A DNA stretch of 64,000 bases from Megalopta genalis (GCF_051020955.1 NC_135022.1:8520463-8584462), one strand, 5' to 3'; shown: positions 46,544-58,000, numbered from the stretch's first letter. Program-made: numbers and translations. Notes: generated by a model from the sequence alone, not told the origin.

Positions 46544-48736
46544 ATGGCGGCTCTACCCGGGGTGACCTCCTTTCCGACCACACTCGTGGGATTAAGTATG
46601 GAGTCTACTTTTTCACAAACAACCGGGGAGGGGGGAAACGAGCGTGTGGGGGAGGTGCGCGGGCCTATCGTGCGCCTCAAAAGATGCACAGAGCCGGTGT
46701 CGCGGAGGCATTCGGCGACACGCGGCAAAAAGAGGACCGCAGCGGGCCTTGGTGAGTGCGATGAGGGGGAGGAGTCAGATTTCTCTGTCTCCTCCCACCA
46801 CTCATCGCAGAGTGTCCCGGGCTCGTCGTCAGCGAGGAAGAGAGGACGGCCGCCGACGACCGGCGAATATGTTGGCCTCGCAGAGGCCAAACTTAGGTTG
46901 GCCGAAGCTTCGCAGCTGGAGGCCGAGGCAAGGGAGGTGGCGGCGATATTCGACCCGGGAGCCCCTGTGCCGAGACCATCGCGGTCGAGCGTCCCGCTCC
47001 CGGACGAGACGGATATCGCGGAAAATTTCCGCAACCGTCCGACGCGGGATGTCGCGGCCGCTATATTGGAGAGCCTGGATGAGGTGGCCAGGATCTCCGG
47101 CGTTTCGAAGGGGCTGAAGGGCAACTTGGCCCGCGCCCTGAGGGTGGCCGCCTTAAACGGCAGGGTAGGGGTGTCGGAGCTGGCAGTGAGGTCAGCAACC
47201 GACGCCACGCGTGTCCTGGAGGCCGAAAATGCCGTCCTCAGGGGACAAATGACGGAGCTGCAGGCGGAGGTGGCACGGCTCCGGCAGGTGGTGGAGGCGA
47301 GAACGGCTGCTGCCGCAATGCCTCCGCCACCGCGCCCGGGAGAGGGCTCAGTATCGCCGCCGATCGTCGGCGCCCGGGATTGCCATCGCTCCTGGCAAGA
47401 AAAGTCCTCGCCACCGCCTGCGGCTGCGCCCGCATATTTTCTGGCGCAAATAGGCGCCCTGATAGACGCCAAATTGGCGTCATTCAGGAAGGAGCTCGCG
47501 CCGCGAACGGACTCGGCCCTGCGATCGGTGGCCCCTGGCCCGTCCGTCCCCTCACAGTCTTCGGACAGGGTGGGGCGGAAGGCGAAGAAGAAGAAGAAAG
47601 GTGGGAAAGCTGGGGCGGCTAAAGCGGCCCAGACGGAGCCCGCTCGACCGCGAGCCGAATTGGCCCCACACTCCGCCGCGCCTCCACCCCAGGAGGCGTG
47701 GTCCCAGGTGGTTGGCCGGAAGGCCAAAAAGGCGGCTGCCAAGGCCACTGCGGCCGCGAATAAAAAAGGACGGGTGGTCCCGGCGGCCCCCAGGAAGACA
47801 CCCCTGCCTCCTCGACCGCCACGCACAGCAGCGGTTACCATAACGGTTCCGTCTGGCGTGGACATTACTTACGCGCAGGCGATGGCCACTGCCAGGTCCA
47901 AGGTGGACCTGGCAGAAATTGGCATCGCCTCGCTGAGGCCGCGAAGGGCGGTGACTGGGGGGTTAATTTTGGAGGTCCCTGGCACCGATGGGGCCGCCAA
48001 GGCCACCGTCCTCGCCACAAAAGTGGCGGAAGCGCTGGCAGGCACCGGCGTAAAGGTCGCGCGACCGGTCAAAAAAGCTGACCTTAGGGTGCGCGGCCTG
48101 GTCGATTCGACTACGCCGGCGGAGGTCGCTGCGGCTGTTGCCCGCGTGGGCGGGTGCAGCGAGGGGGACATCAATACCGGCGAAATCCGGTCTTCCCCCT
48201 CGGGATTGGGCACCCTCTGGGTCCGATGTCCTGCCGCGGCCGCTCGCAAGGTTGCTGTCGCGGGCCGGATAACCGTCGGCTGGACCCAGGCAGCCGTGGA
48301 GGCCCTGAGTGCCCGGCCTCTGCAGTGTTACCGTTGCCTTGGTGTTGGCCACACCAGTCAGCGGTGCACTTCTGCCGAGGATAGGTCCGACTGCTGCTAT
48401 AGATGCGGCAGTCGGGACCATAAGGCGGCAGCCTGTACGGCCACGCCCAATTGTCCGCTTTGTGCGGGCGCGGGCAAGCCGTCTGGTCACCGCCTCGGCA
48501 GCCGGGCTTGCCCTGCCAGTGCGGGGCGGGGCAGGGGAGGCGGCCAAAGGCCGTCTGCCAGGTATAATAAAAAGGGGAGGGAAACCACGATGGCCAAGGC
48601 AGCGAACACCGTGGCCAGCAACGAAAAGGTAGCATCGCCTGATGCTACCGCCGCGCCCGCGTGGGCGGATGGGGCCACTAAAGTCCCAGACGCCACCGGA
48701 TCCGCGGCCGTGACGGCGATGGACACGGCTGTGTAA
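46544..48736 (+). CDS. ORF1 gag-like protein, copy A8
   Basis: This is a 730-aa form I copy with NERVGEV and DCHRSWQEK, as in A2. Private changes are APAYFLAQI (D to Y), GRGRGGGQR and SARYNKKGRE. KAAQTEPARPRAELAPHS combines features of A6 and A9. The knuckles are intact and it ends TAATG. Confidence 0.93.
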   Translation: MAALPGVTSFPTTLVGLSMESTFSQTTGEGGNERVGEVRGPIVRLKRCTEPVSRRHSATRGKKRTAAGLGECDEGEESDFSVSSHHSSQSVPGSSSARKRGRPPTTGEYVGLAEAKLRLAEASQLEAEAREVAAIFDPGAPVPRPSRSSVPLPDETDIAENFRNRPTRDVAAAILESLDEVARISGVSKGLKGNLARALRVAALNGRVGVSELAVRSATDATRVLEAENAVLRGQMTELQAEVARLRQVVEARTAAAAMPPPPRPGEGSVSPPIVGARDCHRSWQEKSSPPPAAAPAYFLAQIGALIDAKLASFRKELAPRTDSALRSVAPGPSVPSQSSDRVGRKAKKKKKGGKAGAAKAAQTEPARPRAELAPHSAAPPPQEAWSQVVGRKAKKAAAKATAAANKKGRVVPAAPRKTPLPPRPPRTAAVTITVPSGVDITYAQAMATARSKVDLAEIGIASLRPRRAVTGGLILEVPGTDGAAKATVLATKVAEALAGTGVKVARPVKKADLRVRGLVDSTTPAEVAAAVARVGGCSEGDINTGEIRSSPSGLGTLWVRCPAAAARKVAVAGRITVGWTQAAVEALSARPLQCYRCLGVGHTSQRCTSAEDRSDCCYRCGSRDHKAAACTATPNCPLCAGAGKPSGHRLGSRACPASAGRGRGGGQRPSARYNKKGRETTMAKAANTVASNEKVASPDATAAPAWADGATKVPDATGSAAVTAMDTAV

Positions 48737-51700
48737 TGGGGCCCCCGGGCCCGATAATACAAGTTAACCTCAACTGCTCGGCCAGAGCGCAGGATCTCCT
48801 GTTTCAATGCCTGGCCGAGCGGGGTGCCGGGTTGGCAGTCGTGGCGGAGCCGCACAGGGTCCCCAAACATCCACACTGGATGGGGGACTCGATTGGCTCC
48901 GCCGCGATTATTTGGGCTGGGAGGCCGGGGTCCCCGCCGTGCTCGCTTATCGAGCGCGGCCTGGGATACGTGGCCATCGATTGGGGCGGCACCGCGGTTG
49001 TGGCGATATACGCACCTCCAAGGTGGTCCCTCGAGGAGTTTGAGCAGTATCTGGACGGGGTAGGGAGATGCGTCTCCCGCTGCCATCCCCGTCCGGTGCT
49101 GGTCCTGGGGGACTTCAATGCCAAGGCCTCGGCTTGGGGTTCCTGCGGGACTGACTCGAGGGGCCGGGAGGTGCTTGATTGGGCGGCGGGACTGGAGCTC
49201 CGTCTCCTGAACAAGGGCTCGGTCCATACGTGCGTGCGGCATAACGGGGGGTCCATCGTTGACCTTTCGTGGGCAACGCCCCCGGCCGCGCGCCGTATTA
49301 TGGGGTGGAGGGTGGCGGAAGGGGTCGAGACGTTGTCTGACCACAGATACATAGTTCTCGACCTCTCCGCAGCCCCACCATCGACACCCCGTCGTCGCCC
49401 CGCCGATGAAGGTTCGCCTCAGCCGCGGTGGGCGCTGAAGCGCATCGACCAGGACGCTCTGATGGCGGCAGCACACGTCGTGGCCTGGCCAGCAACACCG
49501 GCCGGGCCAGTCGACGGGAATGGGGAGGCCCATTGGTTCCGGGGCGCAATGACGTCGATTTGCGACGTCGCCATGCCTCGGGCCAGGGTCTTCCCGAGGA
49601 AGGCGGTGCACTGGTGGTCGCGCGCGATAGCGGAGTTACGCACCGAGTGCGTCCGCGCGCGACGCCAGTACGCTCGCGCCCGTCGACGACGACGTACGGA
49701 CGACGTTCTGGCTGCCCAGCTGTACGGGCGATATCGGGAGAAGGTGGTCGCCCTGCAGCTGGCCATCAGGCGAGCGAAGGACCAGGCCTGGCGCGATCTC
49801 CTCGGCTCTCTAAACCGAGATCCGTGGGGGCGCCCATACAAGATGGTATTGGGACTATTGCGTCCCTGGGCGCCCCCCGTGACGGAGAGCCTGGATCCGG
49901 GGCTGCTCGGGCGGGTCGTGGACGCTTTATTCCCCGTTAGCGGGGAGGCGTCCCGGCCTGTCCCTGAGCCAGAGGAACATGAGTGGTCCCCGGATCTTGA
50001 GGTCGCGCCGGAGGAGATGGCCGGGGTCGTCAAATGGCTCCGGGGCAAGAATACCGCCCCGGGGCCGGACGGTATCCCCGCCCGGGTCTGGCTGCTCGCC
50101 GCGAGCGTCCTGGGCGAGAGGCTGAGGAGCCTCTACTCTGGGCTCCTGAGGTCGGGGACGTTCCCCGACCTATGGAGAGAAAGTCGGATGGTCCTCTTGA
50201 GGAAGGAAGGGAGGCCGGGGGATTCTCCCTCCGCGTACCGGCCCATTTGTCTCCTGGATGAGGCGGGCAAGATCTTCGAGAAGATCATTGTTGCCCGCCT
50301 CTCCAGGCACCTGTCCCGCGACGGCCCAGATCTGGCGGACTGCCAGTTTGGCTTCCAGGAGGGGCGATCGACGGTCGACGCTATCGTCCGTCTCAAGTCC
50401 CTCTCGGACAATGCCGTGGCAAGGGGCGGGGTGTGCTTGGCGGTGTCCATTGACATCGTCAATGCGTTCAACACCCTGCCCTGGTCCGCCATTAGGGGGG
50501 CCCTCGTCGATCACCAGGTGCCTCCCTATCTGAGGCGGGTGATCGGGGCCTACCTGCGGGACAGGTGGGTCGAATACCCGGGCCGGTACGGGATGATACG
50601 GAGGGAAGTGGACCGCGGGGTCCCGCAGGGGTCTGTTTTAGGACCGCTCCTGTGGGACCTGGGTTACAACGCGGTCCTGGAAAAGGCCTCCCTGCCCGAC
50701 GGTGCCACCCTCGTCTGCTACGCGGACGACACGTTGGTGGTCGCCGTCGGAAGTACCTTCGAGAGGACCATCCGACGAGCAGAGGTTGCGGTGGCAGCCG
50801 TCGTCGCGAGGATCCGCGATCTGGGGCTGAAAATAGCCCCGGAGAAGGCCGAGGCTGTCTGGTTCCACGGACGGCCTCGGTCTCGGCCACCGGCCAGATC
50901 GTGGATCCGGGTTGGAGAAGCCTGCGTCGAGGTGAAGTCCCAGTTGAAATATCTCGGACTGATCCTCGACAGCCGCTGGAGCTTCGATGCGCATCTCGAC
51001 CGTCTCGTCCCCCGAGTCGAAAAGGCGGCGGCCTCTTTGGGCCGCCTGCTGCCCAACCTCGGGGGACCGGGAGATTTGGTGCGCCGCCTATACCTGGGCG
51101 TGGTGCGGTCTATGGCCTTATACGGTGCCCCAATCTGGGCGCCGTACGTGATGACCAGCCGGCGCAACACGCTGTTGTTGCGCCGGCTGCAGAGGCGGAT
51201 GGCCATCCGCCTCATAAGAGGTTACCGCACCACGTCTACCGTGGCGGCGCTTGCTCTGGCGGGTGAACTTCCCTTCGAGCTTCAGGCGGCGGTGCGCGCC
51301 TATGTTTATGGGCGCACAAGCATCGCCAGCCGTGCTCGAGGGGCCCCGCCGGAGCGAGAGACGGTCGAGGGCTTCGAGCTCCAAGCCCGGCGACTAGCGC
51401 TCGCCAGATGGCGTGCCGAGCTTCGCTCCCACGCCGGCGAGCGCGTCCCCGGGGCTCTCCTGCCGCACTTCACCTCGTGGCGGGAGAGACGGCATGGCAG
51501 GCTCTCCTACCGAGCGACGCAGGTGTTCACCGGGCATGGCTGCTTCGGTGTCTACCTGTGTCGCATCGGGCGGGAAGCGACGACGGTGTGCCACCACTGT
51601 GGCGCGGAGGAAGACTCGGCGCAGCACACGCTGGAGGAATGTCCCGCCTTTTCAGCGCTGCGCCGAGTCCTAAAACGGGAAGTCGGTCGCGACCTCGCAC

Positions 51701-51879
51701 TCTCCAGCCTAGTTGGGGCCATGCTGGAGAGCCCGGGGAAGTGGGCGGCAGCAATCTCTTTCTGCGAGGAGGTTATGTCGCGGAAGGAGGCTGCCGAGCG
51801 GGATCGGGAGCTTACAGATCCTGCCCGACGTGCCCGGGGACGGCGTGCGCGCCCGCGCCGAGAAACCCCGGGCAGCTGA
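48736..51879 (+). CDS. ORF2 endonuclease-reverse transcriptase, copy A8
   Basis: All 1047 aa are open. Endonuclease GDFNAK and SDHRYI and reverse transcriptase YADD are intact. QFGFREG is changed to QFGFQEG, a replacement of Arg in a conserved reverse transcriptase fingers motif that is Arg in every other copy here, so activity may be reduced. Other private changes are VAIDWGG, KASAWGSCG, LLNKGSVH, RRIMGWRV, KRIDQDAL, AVHWWSRA, KMVLGLLRP, GIPARVW, LRKEGRPG, AIVRLKS and AELRSHAG. Confidence 0.94.
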   Translation: MGPPGPIIQVNLNCSARAQDLLFQCLAERGAGLAVVAEPHRVPKHPHWMGDSIGSAAIIWAGRPGSPPCSLIERGLGYVAIDWGGTAVVAIYAPPRWSLEEFEQYLDGVGRCVSRCHPRPVLVLGDFNAKASAWGSCGTDSRGREVLDWAAGLELRLLNKGSVHTCVRHNGGSIVDLSWATPPAARRIMGWRVAEGVETLSDHRYIVLDLSAAPPSTPRRRPADEGSPQPRWALKRIDQDALMAAAHVVAWPATPAGPVDGNGEAHWFRGAMTSICDVAMPRARVFPRKAVHWWSRAIAELRTECVRARRQYARARRRRRTDDVLAAQLYGRYREKVVALQLAIRRAKDQAWRDLLGSLNRDPWGRPYKMVLGLLRPWAPPVTESLDPGLLGRVVDALFPVSGEASRPVPEPEEHEWSPDLEVAPEEMAGVVKWLRGKNTAPGPDGIPARVWLLAASVLGERLRSLYSGLLRSGTFPDLWRESRMVLLRKEGRPGDSPSAYRPICLLDEAGKIFEKIIVARLSRHLSRDGPDLADCQFGFQEGRSTVDAIVRLKSLSDNAVARGGVCLAVSIDIVNAFNTLPWSAIRGALVDHQVPPYLRRVIGAYLRDRWVEYPGRYGMIRREVDRGVPQGSVLGPLLWDLGYNAVLEKASLPDGATLVCYADDTLVVAVGSTFERTIRRAEVAVAAVVARIRDLGLKIAPEKAEAVWFHGRPRSRPPARSWIRVGEACVEVKSQLKYLGLILDSRWSFDAHLDRLVPRVEKAAASLGRLLPNLGGPGDLVRRLYLGVVRSMALYGAPIWAPYVMTSRRNTLLLRRLQRRMAIRLIRGYRTTSTVAALALAGELPFELQAAVRAYVYGRTSIASRARGAPPERETVEGFELQARRLALARWRAELRSHAGERVPGALLPHFTSWRERRHGRLSYRATQVFTGHGCFGVYLCRIGREATTVCHHCGAEEDSAQHTLEECPAFSALRRVLKREVGRDLALSSLVGAMLESPGKWAAAISFCEEVMSRKEAAERDRELTDPARRARGRRARPRRETPGS

Positions 51880-52397
51880 GAGTAGGCGGGCGGCGGGTGT
51901 ACCAGAACAAGCTGGTTTCATTGCCCGCCGCCCGCCAACAGAGGAGGACCTCCACTGTTGGGAGTGGGGGATGACGAGTCGCCTGAGGAGGCGTGGGTTA
52001 ACTGTGATCCTCCTCCAATATACTCGTCGTCCCCCCGGCGGCCGCTGTGATCAGGGCGGGGGCCCTGGTCACCTGTCGCGAGGTCGCCGTGTCGGGGCGG
52101 TGCGGGGTGCGACCCCTCGCGCCGCCGAATTTAAATGGATTTTAGGGGGGAGGATTTATTTTATTTCCCCCCGGGACGCGGCCGGCCATCGTTACCATCC
52201 TGATGGCCGGCCAGGCGAGGGGGAGCCGCGGTAGTGTTCTTCAAGAGTTCCCGTGGCTCCCCCGTTGAATCGCCAGCGATCGGTCCTGCGTCCTCAGGTC
52301 GCCGTGGAGGTTTTAGTGGGTCAAACCCCACACTACCCTCGTCCCGCTCCCCCGGGCGGGGCGGGGGTGTCTGGAGAGCAGATTTCCTCCACGTAAA

Positions 52398-52484
<87 letters not shown>
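51880..52484 (+). other. 3' UTR and poly(A) of copy A8
   Basis: GCCTGAGGAGGCGTGGGTTAAC is shared with A1. Stems 1 to 3 are kept. The 85-nt A run closes it. Confidence 0.8.
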
Positions 52485-52486
<2 letters not shown>

Positions 52487-52499
52487 TTATGTCAAGGTT
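52483..52499 (+). repeat. 11-bp repeat, 1 unit plus AAGGTT
   Basis: One unit and AAGGTT separate A8 from A9. Confidence 0.95.
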
Positions 52500-52869
52500 C
52501 CCCCCCGTGTCCGCTACCTTGTCGTGGTGGGGGGGCTTCGTGCCCTAATGATACTCAAGGCTGTGCTGGCGGGGAATTTATTCCCTGGCAGGTTCTACCA
52601 TGCCGGAGTGGCTTGAGGGGAGGGGCCAACTAAAGTCGGACACATACCGTAAACCTGTGGTCATGTTTTACAGGAACGGGGGTCTTGCCTTAACCGGCCG
52701 GGCCGCGAGGATGACAACCTCTCTAAAAAATCCCTAGCCCCAAGCAGTGTTGCGCGGTGATGAGGGTGTAGCTGGAGTAAGCGCCAGCTACGGTTGGTGG
52801 GTGCACCAATCTTTAGCGGACAACCCCGGGGTACCTGGCGACCCCCGGGTGTATTAGCCTTCCCCGGGT
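52500..52869 (+). other. 5' leader of copy A9
   Basis: uORF2 is at 52600-52737, open, with V to G (CTTGAGGGGAGG). uORF1 has P to L (MILKAVLAG). Confidence 0.7.
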
Positions 52870-55059
52870 ATGGCGGCTCTGCCCGTGGTGACCTTCTTTC
52901 CGACCACACTCGTGGGACCAATTATGGATTCTTTTTCACAAATAACCGGGGAGGGGGGAAACGAGCGTGAGGTGGAGGTGCGCGGGCCTATCGTGCGCCT
53001 CAAAAGATGTACAGAGCCGGTGTCGCGGAGGCATTCGGCAACACGCGGCAAAAAGAGGACCGCAGCGGGCCTTGGTGAGTGCGATGAGGGGGAGGAGTCA
53101 GATTTCTCTGTCTCCTCAAACCACTCATCGCAGAGTGTCCCGGGCTCTTCGTCGGCGAGGAAGAGAGGACGGCCGCCGACGACCGGCGAATATGTTGGCC
53201 TCGCAGAGGCCAAACTTAGGCTGGCCGAGGCCTCGCAGTTGGAGGCCGAGGCAAGAGAGGTGGCGGCGATATTCGACCCGGGTGCCCCCGTGCCGAGACC
53301 ATCGCGGTCGAGCGTTCCGCTCCCGGACGAGACGGATATCGCGGAAAATTTCCGTAACCGTCCGACGCGGGATGTCGCGGCCGCTATATTGGAGAGCCTG
53401 GATGAGGTGGCCAGGATCTCCGGTGTGTCAAAGGGGCTGAAGGGCAACTTGGCCCGCGCCCTGAGGGTGGCCGCCTTAAACGGCAGGGTAGGGGTGTCGG
53501 AGCTGGCAGTGAGGTCAGCTACCGACGCCACGCGTGTCCTGGAGGCCGAAAATGCCGTCCTCAGGGGGCAAATGACGGAGCTGCAGGCGGAGGTGGCCCG
53601 GCTCCGGCAGGTGGTGGAGGCGAGAACGGCTGCTGCCGCAATGCCTCCGCCACGATGCCCGGGAGAGGGTTCAGTATCGCCGCCGATCGTCGGCGCCCGG
53701 GATTGCCATCGCTCCAGGCAAGAAAAGTCCTCGCCACCACCTGCGGCTGCGCCTGCAGATTTTCTGGCGCAAATAGGCGCCCTGATAGACGCCAAATTGG
53801 CGTCATTCAGGAAGGAGCTCGCGCCGCGAACGGACTCGGCCCTACGATCGGTGGCCCCTGGGCCGTCCGTCCCCTCACAGTCTTCGGACAGGGTGGGGCG
53901 GAGGACGAAGAAGAAAAAGAAAGGTGAGAAAGCTGGGGCGGCTAAAGCGGCCCAGACGAAGCCTGCACGACCGCGAGCAGAATTGGCCCCACCCTCCGCC
54001 GCGCCTCCACCCCAGGAGGCATGGTCCCGGGTGGTTGGCCGGAAGGCCAAAAAGGCGGCTGCCAAGGCCACTGCGGCCGCGAATAAAAAAGGACGGGTGG
54101 TCCCGGCGGCCCCCAGGAAGACACCCCTGCCTCCTCGACCGCCACGCACAGCTGCGGTTACCATAACGGTTCCGTCTGGCGTGGACATTACTTACGCGCA
54201 GGCGATGGCCACTGCCAGGTCCAAGGTGGACCTGGCAGAAATTGGCATCGCCTCGCTGAGGCCGCGAAGGGCGGTGACTGGGGGGTTAATTTTGGAGGTC
54301 CCTGGCACCGATGGGGCCGCCAAGGCCACCGTCCTCGCCACAAAAGTGGCGGAAGCACTGGCAGGCACCGGCGTAAAGGTCGCGCGTCCGGTCAAAAAAG
54401 CTGACCTTAGGGTGCGCTGCCTGGTCGATTCGACCACGCCGGCGGAGGTCGCTGCGGCTGTTGCCCGCGTGGGCGGGTGCAGCGAGGGGGACATCAATAC
54501 CGGCGAAATCCGGTCTTCCCCCTCGGGATTGGGCACCCTCTGGGTGCGATGTCCTGCCGCGGCCGCTCGCAAGGTTGCTGTCGCGGGCCGGATAACCGTC
54601 GGCTGGACCCAGGCAGCCGTGGAGGCCCTGAGTGCCCGGCCTCTGCAGTGTTACCGTTGCCTTGGTGTTGGCCACACCAGTCAGGGGTGCACTTCTGCCG
54701 AGGATAGGTCCGACTGCTGCTATAGATGCGGCAGTCGGGACCATAAGGTGGCAGCCTGTACGGCCACGCCCCATTGTCCGCTTTGTGCGGGCGCGGGCAA
54801 GCCGTCTGGCCACCGTCTCGGCAGCCGGGCATGTCCTGCCAGTGCGCGGCGAGGCAAGGGAGGCGGCCAAAGGCCGTCTGCCAGATTTAATAAAAAGAGG
54901 AAGGAAACCACGATGGCCAAGGCAGCGACCACCGTGGCCAGCAACGTAAAGGCGGCACCGCCTGATGCTACCGCCGCGCCCGCGGGGGCGGATGGGGCCA
55001 CTAAAGTCCCAGACGCCACCGCATCCGCGGCCGTGACGGCGATGGACACGGCTGTGTAA
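52870..55059 (+). CDS. ORF1 gag-like protein, copy A9
   Basis: This is a 729-aa form II copy. Private changes are MAALPVVTFF, PPPRCPGEGS, HRSRQEK, KGEKAGAAK, WSRVVGRK, LRVRCLVDS and, within knuckle 1, HTSQGC (R to G between the ligands). All zinc ligands remain. PHCPLCAGAGKPSGH has N to H before knuckle 3. It ends TAATG. Confidence 0.93.
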   Translation: MAALPVVTFFPTTLVGPIMDSFSQITGEGGNEREVEVRGPIVRLKRCTEPVSRRHSATRGKKRTAAGLGECDEGEESDFSVSSNHSSQSVPGSSSARKRGRPPTTGEYVGLAEAKLRLAEASQLEAEAREVAAIFDPGAPVPRPSRSSVPLPDETDIAENFRNRPTRDVAAAILESLDEVARISGVSKGLKGNLARALRVAALNGRVGVSELAVRSATDATRVLEAENAVLRGQMTELQAEVARLRQVVEARTAAAAMPPPRCPGEGSVSPPIVGARDCHRSRQEKSSPPPAAAPADFLAQIGALIDAKLASFRKELAPRTDSALRSVAPGPSVPSQSSDRVGRRTKKKKKGEKAGAAKAAQTKPARPRAELAPPSAAPPPQEAWSRVVGRKAKKAAAKATAAANKKGRVVPAAPRKTPLPPRPPRTAAVTITVPSGVDITYAQAMATARSKVDLAEIGIASLRPRRAVTGGLILEVPGTDGAAKATVLATKVAEALAGTGVKVARPVKKADLRVRCLVDSTTPAEVAAAVARVGGCSEGDINTGEIRSSPSGLGTLWVRCPAAAARKVAVAGRITVGWTQAAVEALSARPLQCYRCLGVGHTSQGCTSAEDRSDCCYRCGSRDHKVAACTATPHCPLCAGAGKPSGHRLGSRACPASARRGKGGGQRPSARFNKKRKETTMAKAATTVASNVKAAPPDATAAPAGADGATKVPDATASAAVTAMDTAV

Positions 55060-58000
55060 TGGGGCCCCCGGGCCCGATAATACAAGTTAACCTCAACTGC
55101 TCGGCCAGAGCGCAGGATCTCCTGTTTCAATGCATGGCCGATCGGGGTGCCGGGTTGGCAGTCGTGGCGGAGCCGCACAGGGTCCCCAAACATCCACACT
55201 GGATGGGGGACTCGATTGGCTCCGCCGCGATTATTTGGGCTGGGAGGCCGGGGTCCCCGCCGTGCTCGCTTATCGAGCGCGGCCTGGGATACGTGGCCGT
55301 CGATTGGGGCGGCACTGCGGTTGTGGCGATATACGCACCTCCGAGGTGGTCCCTCGAAGAGTTTGAGCAGTATCTGGACGGGGTAGGGAGATGCGTCTCC
55401 CGCTGCCATCCCCGTCCGGTGCTGGTCCTGGGGGACTTCAATGCCAAGGCCACGGCTTGGGGTTCTCCCGGGACTGACTCGAGGGGCCGGGAGGTGCTGG
55501 ATTGGGCGGCGGGACTGGAGCTCCGTCTCCTGAACACGGGCTCGGTCCATACGTGCGTGCGGCATAACGGGGGGTCCATCGTTGACCTTTCGTGGGCAAC
55601 ACCCCCGGCCGCGCGCCGTATTACGGGGTGGAGGGTGGCGGAAGGGGTCGAGACGTTGTCTGACCATAGTTACATAGTTCTCGACCTATCCGCCGCCCCA
55701 CCATCGACAACCCGTCGTCGCCCCGCCGATGACGGTTCGCCTCAGCCGCGGTGGGCGCTGAAGCGCCTCGACCAGGACGCTCTGATGGCGGCAGCCCACG
55801 TCGTGGCCTGGCCAGCAACACCGACCGGGCCAGTCGACGGGAATGGGGAGGCCCATTGGTTCCGGGGCGCAATGACGTCGGTTTGCGACGTCGCCATGCC
55901 ACGGGCCAGGGTCTTCCCGAGGAAGGCGGTGTACTGGTGGTCGCGCGAGATAGCGGAATTACGCACCGAGTGCGTTCGCGCGCGACGCCAGTACGCTCGC
56001 GCCCGTCGACGACGACGAACGGACGACGTGCTGGCTGCCCAGCTGTACGGGCTATATCGGGAGAAGGTGGTCGCCCTGCAGCTGGCCATCAGGCGGGCAA
56101 AGGACCAGGCCTGGCGCGATCTCCTCGGCTCTCTGAACCGAGATCCGTGGGGGCGCCCATACAAGATGGCATTGGGACGATTACGTCCCTGGGCGCCCCC
56201 CGTGACGGAGAGCCTGGATCCGGGGCTGCTCGGGAGGGTCGTGGACGCTTTATTCCCCGTTGGCGGGGAGGCGTCCCGGCCCGTCCCTGAGCCAGAGGAA
56301 CATGAGTGGTCCCCGGATCTTGAGGTCGCGACGGAGGAGATGGCCGGGGTCGTCAAATGGCTCCGGGGCAAGAATACCGCCCCGGGGCCGGACGGTATCC
56401 CCGGCCGGGTCTGGTTGCTCGCCGCGAGCGTCCTGGGGGAGAGGCTGAGGAGCCTCTACTCTGGGCTCCTGAGGTCGGGGACGTTCCCCGACCTATGGAG
56501 AGAAAGTCGGATGGTCCTCTTGAGGAAGGATGGGAGGCCGGGTGATTCTCCCTCCGCGTACCGGCCCATTTGTCTCCTGGATGAGGCGGGCAAGATCTTC
56601 GAGAAGATCATTGTTGCCCGCCTCTCCAGACACCTGTCCCGCGACGGCCCAGATCTGGCGGACTGCCAGTTTGGCTTCCGGGAGGGGCGATCGACGGTCG
56701 ACGCAATCGACCGCCTCAAGTCCCTCTCGGACAATGCCGTGGCAAGGGGCGGGGTGTGCTTGGCGGTGTCCATTGACATCGTCAATGCGTTCAACACCCT
56801 GCCCTGGTCCGCCATTAGGGAGGCCCTCGTCGATCACCAGGTGCCTCCCTATCTGAGGCGGGTGATCGGGGCCTACCTGCGGGACAGGTGGGTTGAATAC
56901 CCGGGCCGGTGCGGGATGATACGGAGGGAAGTGGACCGCGGGGTCCCGCAGGGGTCCGTTTTAGGACCGCTCCTGTGGGACCTCGGTTACAACGCGGTCC
57001 TGGAGAAGGCCTCCCTGCCCGACGGTGCCACCCTCGTCTGCTACGCGGACGACACGTTGGTGGTCGCTGTCGGGAGTACCTTCGAGAGGACCATCCGACG
57101 AGCAGAGGTTGCGGTGGCAGCCGTCGTCGCGAGGATCCGCGATCTGGGGCTGAAAATAGCCCCGGAGAAGGCCGAGGCTGTCTGGTTCCACGGACGGCCT
57201 CGGTCTCGGCCACCGGCCAGATCGTGGATCCGGGTTGGAGAAGCCTGCGTCGAGGTGAAGTCCGAGTTGAAATATCTCGGACTGATACTCGACAGCCGCT
57301 GGAGCTTCGATGCGCATCTCGACCGTCTCGTCCCCCGAGTCGAAAAGGCGGCGGCCTCTTTGGGCCGCCTGCTGCCCAACCTCGGGGGACCGGGAGATTT
57401 GGTGCGCCGCCTATACCTGGGCGTGGTGCGGTCTATGGCCTTATACGGTGCCCCAATATGGGCGCCGTACGTGATGACCAGCCGGCGCAACACGCTGTTG
57501 TTGCGCCGGCTGCAGAGGCGGATGGCCATCCGCCTTATAAGAGGTTACCGCACCGCGTCTACCGTGGCGGCGCTTGCTCTGGCGGGAGAACTTCCCTTCG
57601 AGCTTCAAGCGGCGGTGCGCGCCTATGTTTATGGGCGCACAAGCATCGCCAGCCGTGCTCGAGGGGCCCCGCCGGAGCGAGAGATGGTCGAGGGCTTCGA
57701 GCTCCAGGCCCGGCGACTAGCGCTCGCCAGATGGCGTGCCGAGCTTTGCTCCCACGCCGGCGAGCGCGTCCCCGGGGCTCTCCTGCCGCACTTCACCTCG
57801 TGGCGGGAGAGACGGCATGGCAGGCTCTCCTACCGTGCGACGCAGGTGTTCACCGGGCATGGCTGCTTCGGTGTCTACCTGTGTCGCATCGGGCGGGAAG
57901 CGACGACGGTGTGCCACCATTGTGGCGCGGAGGAAGACTCGGCGCAGCACACGCTGGAGGAATGTCCCGCCTTTTCAGCGCTGCGCCGAGTCCTAAAACG

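Larger units (their letters stand above)
46173..52484 (+). mobile_element. Family A copy A8, full length
   Basis: This is a complete 6312-bp copy beginning C7GAGTCCGC, the variant shared only with A2. Its poly(A) of 85 nt (52400-52484) is by far the longest in the window, which may mark a young insertion or a homopolymer error. Confidence 0.95.
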
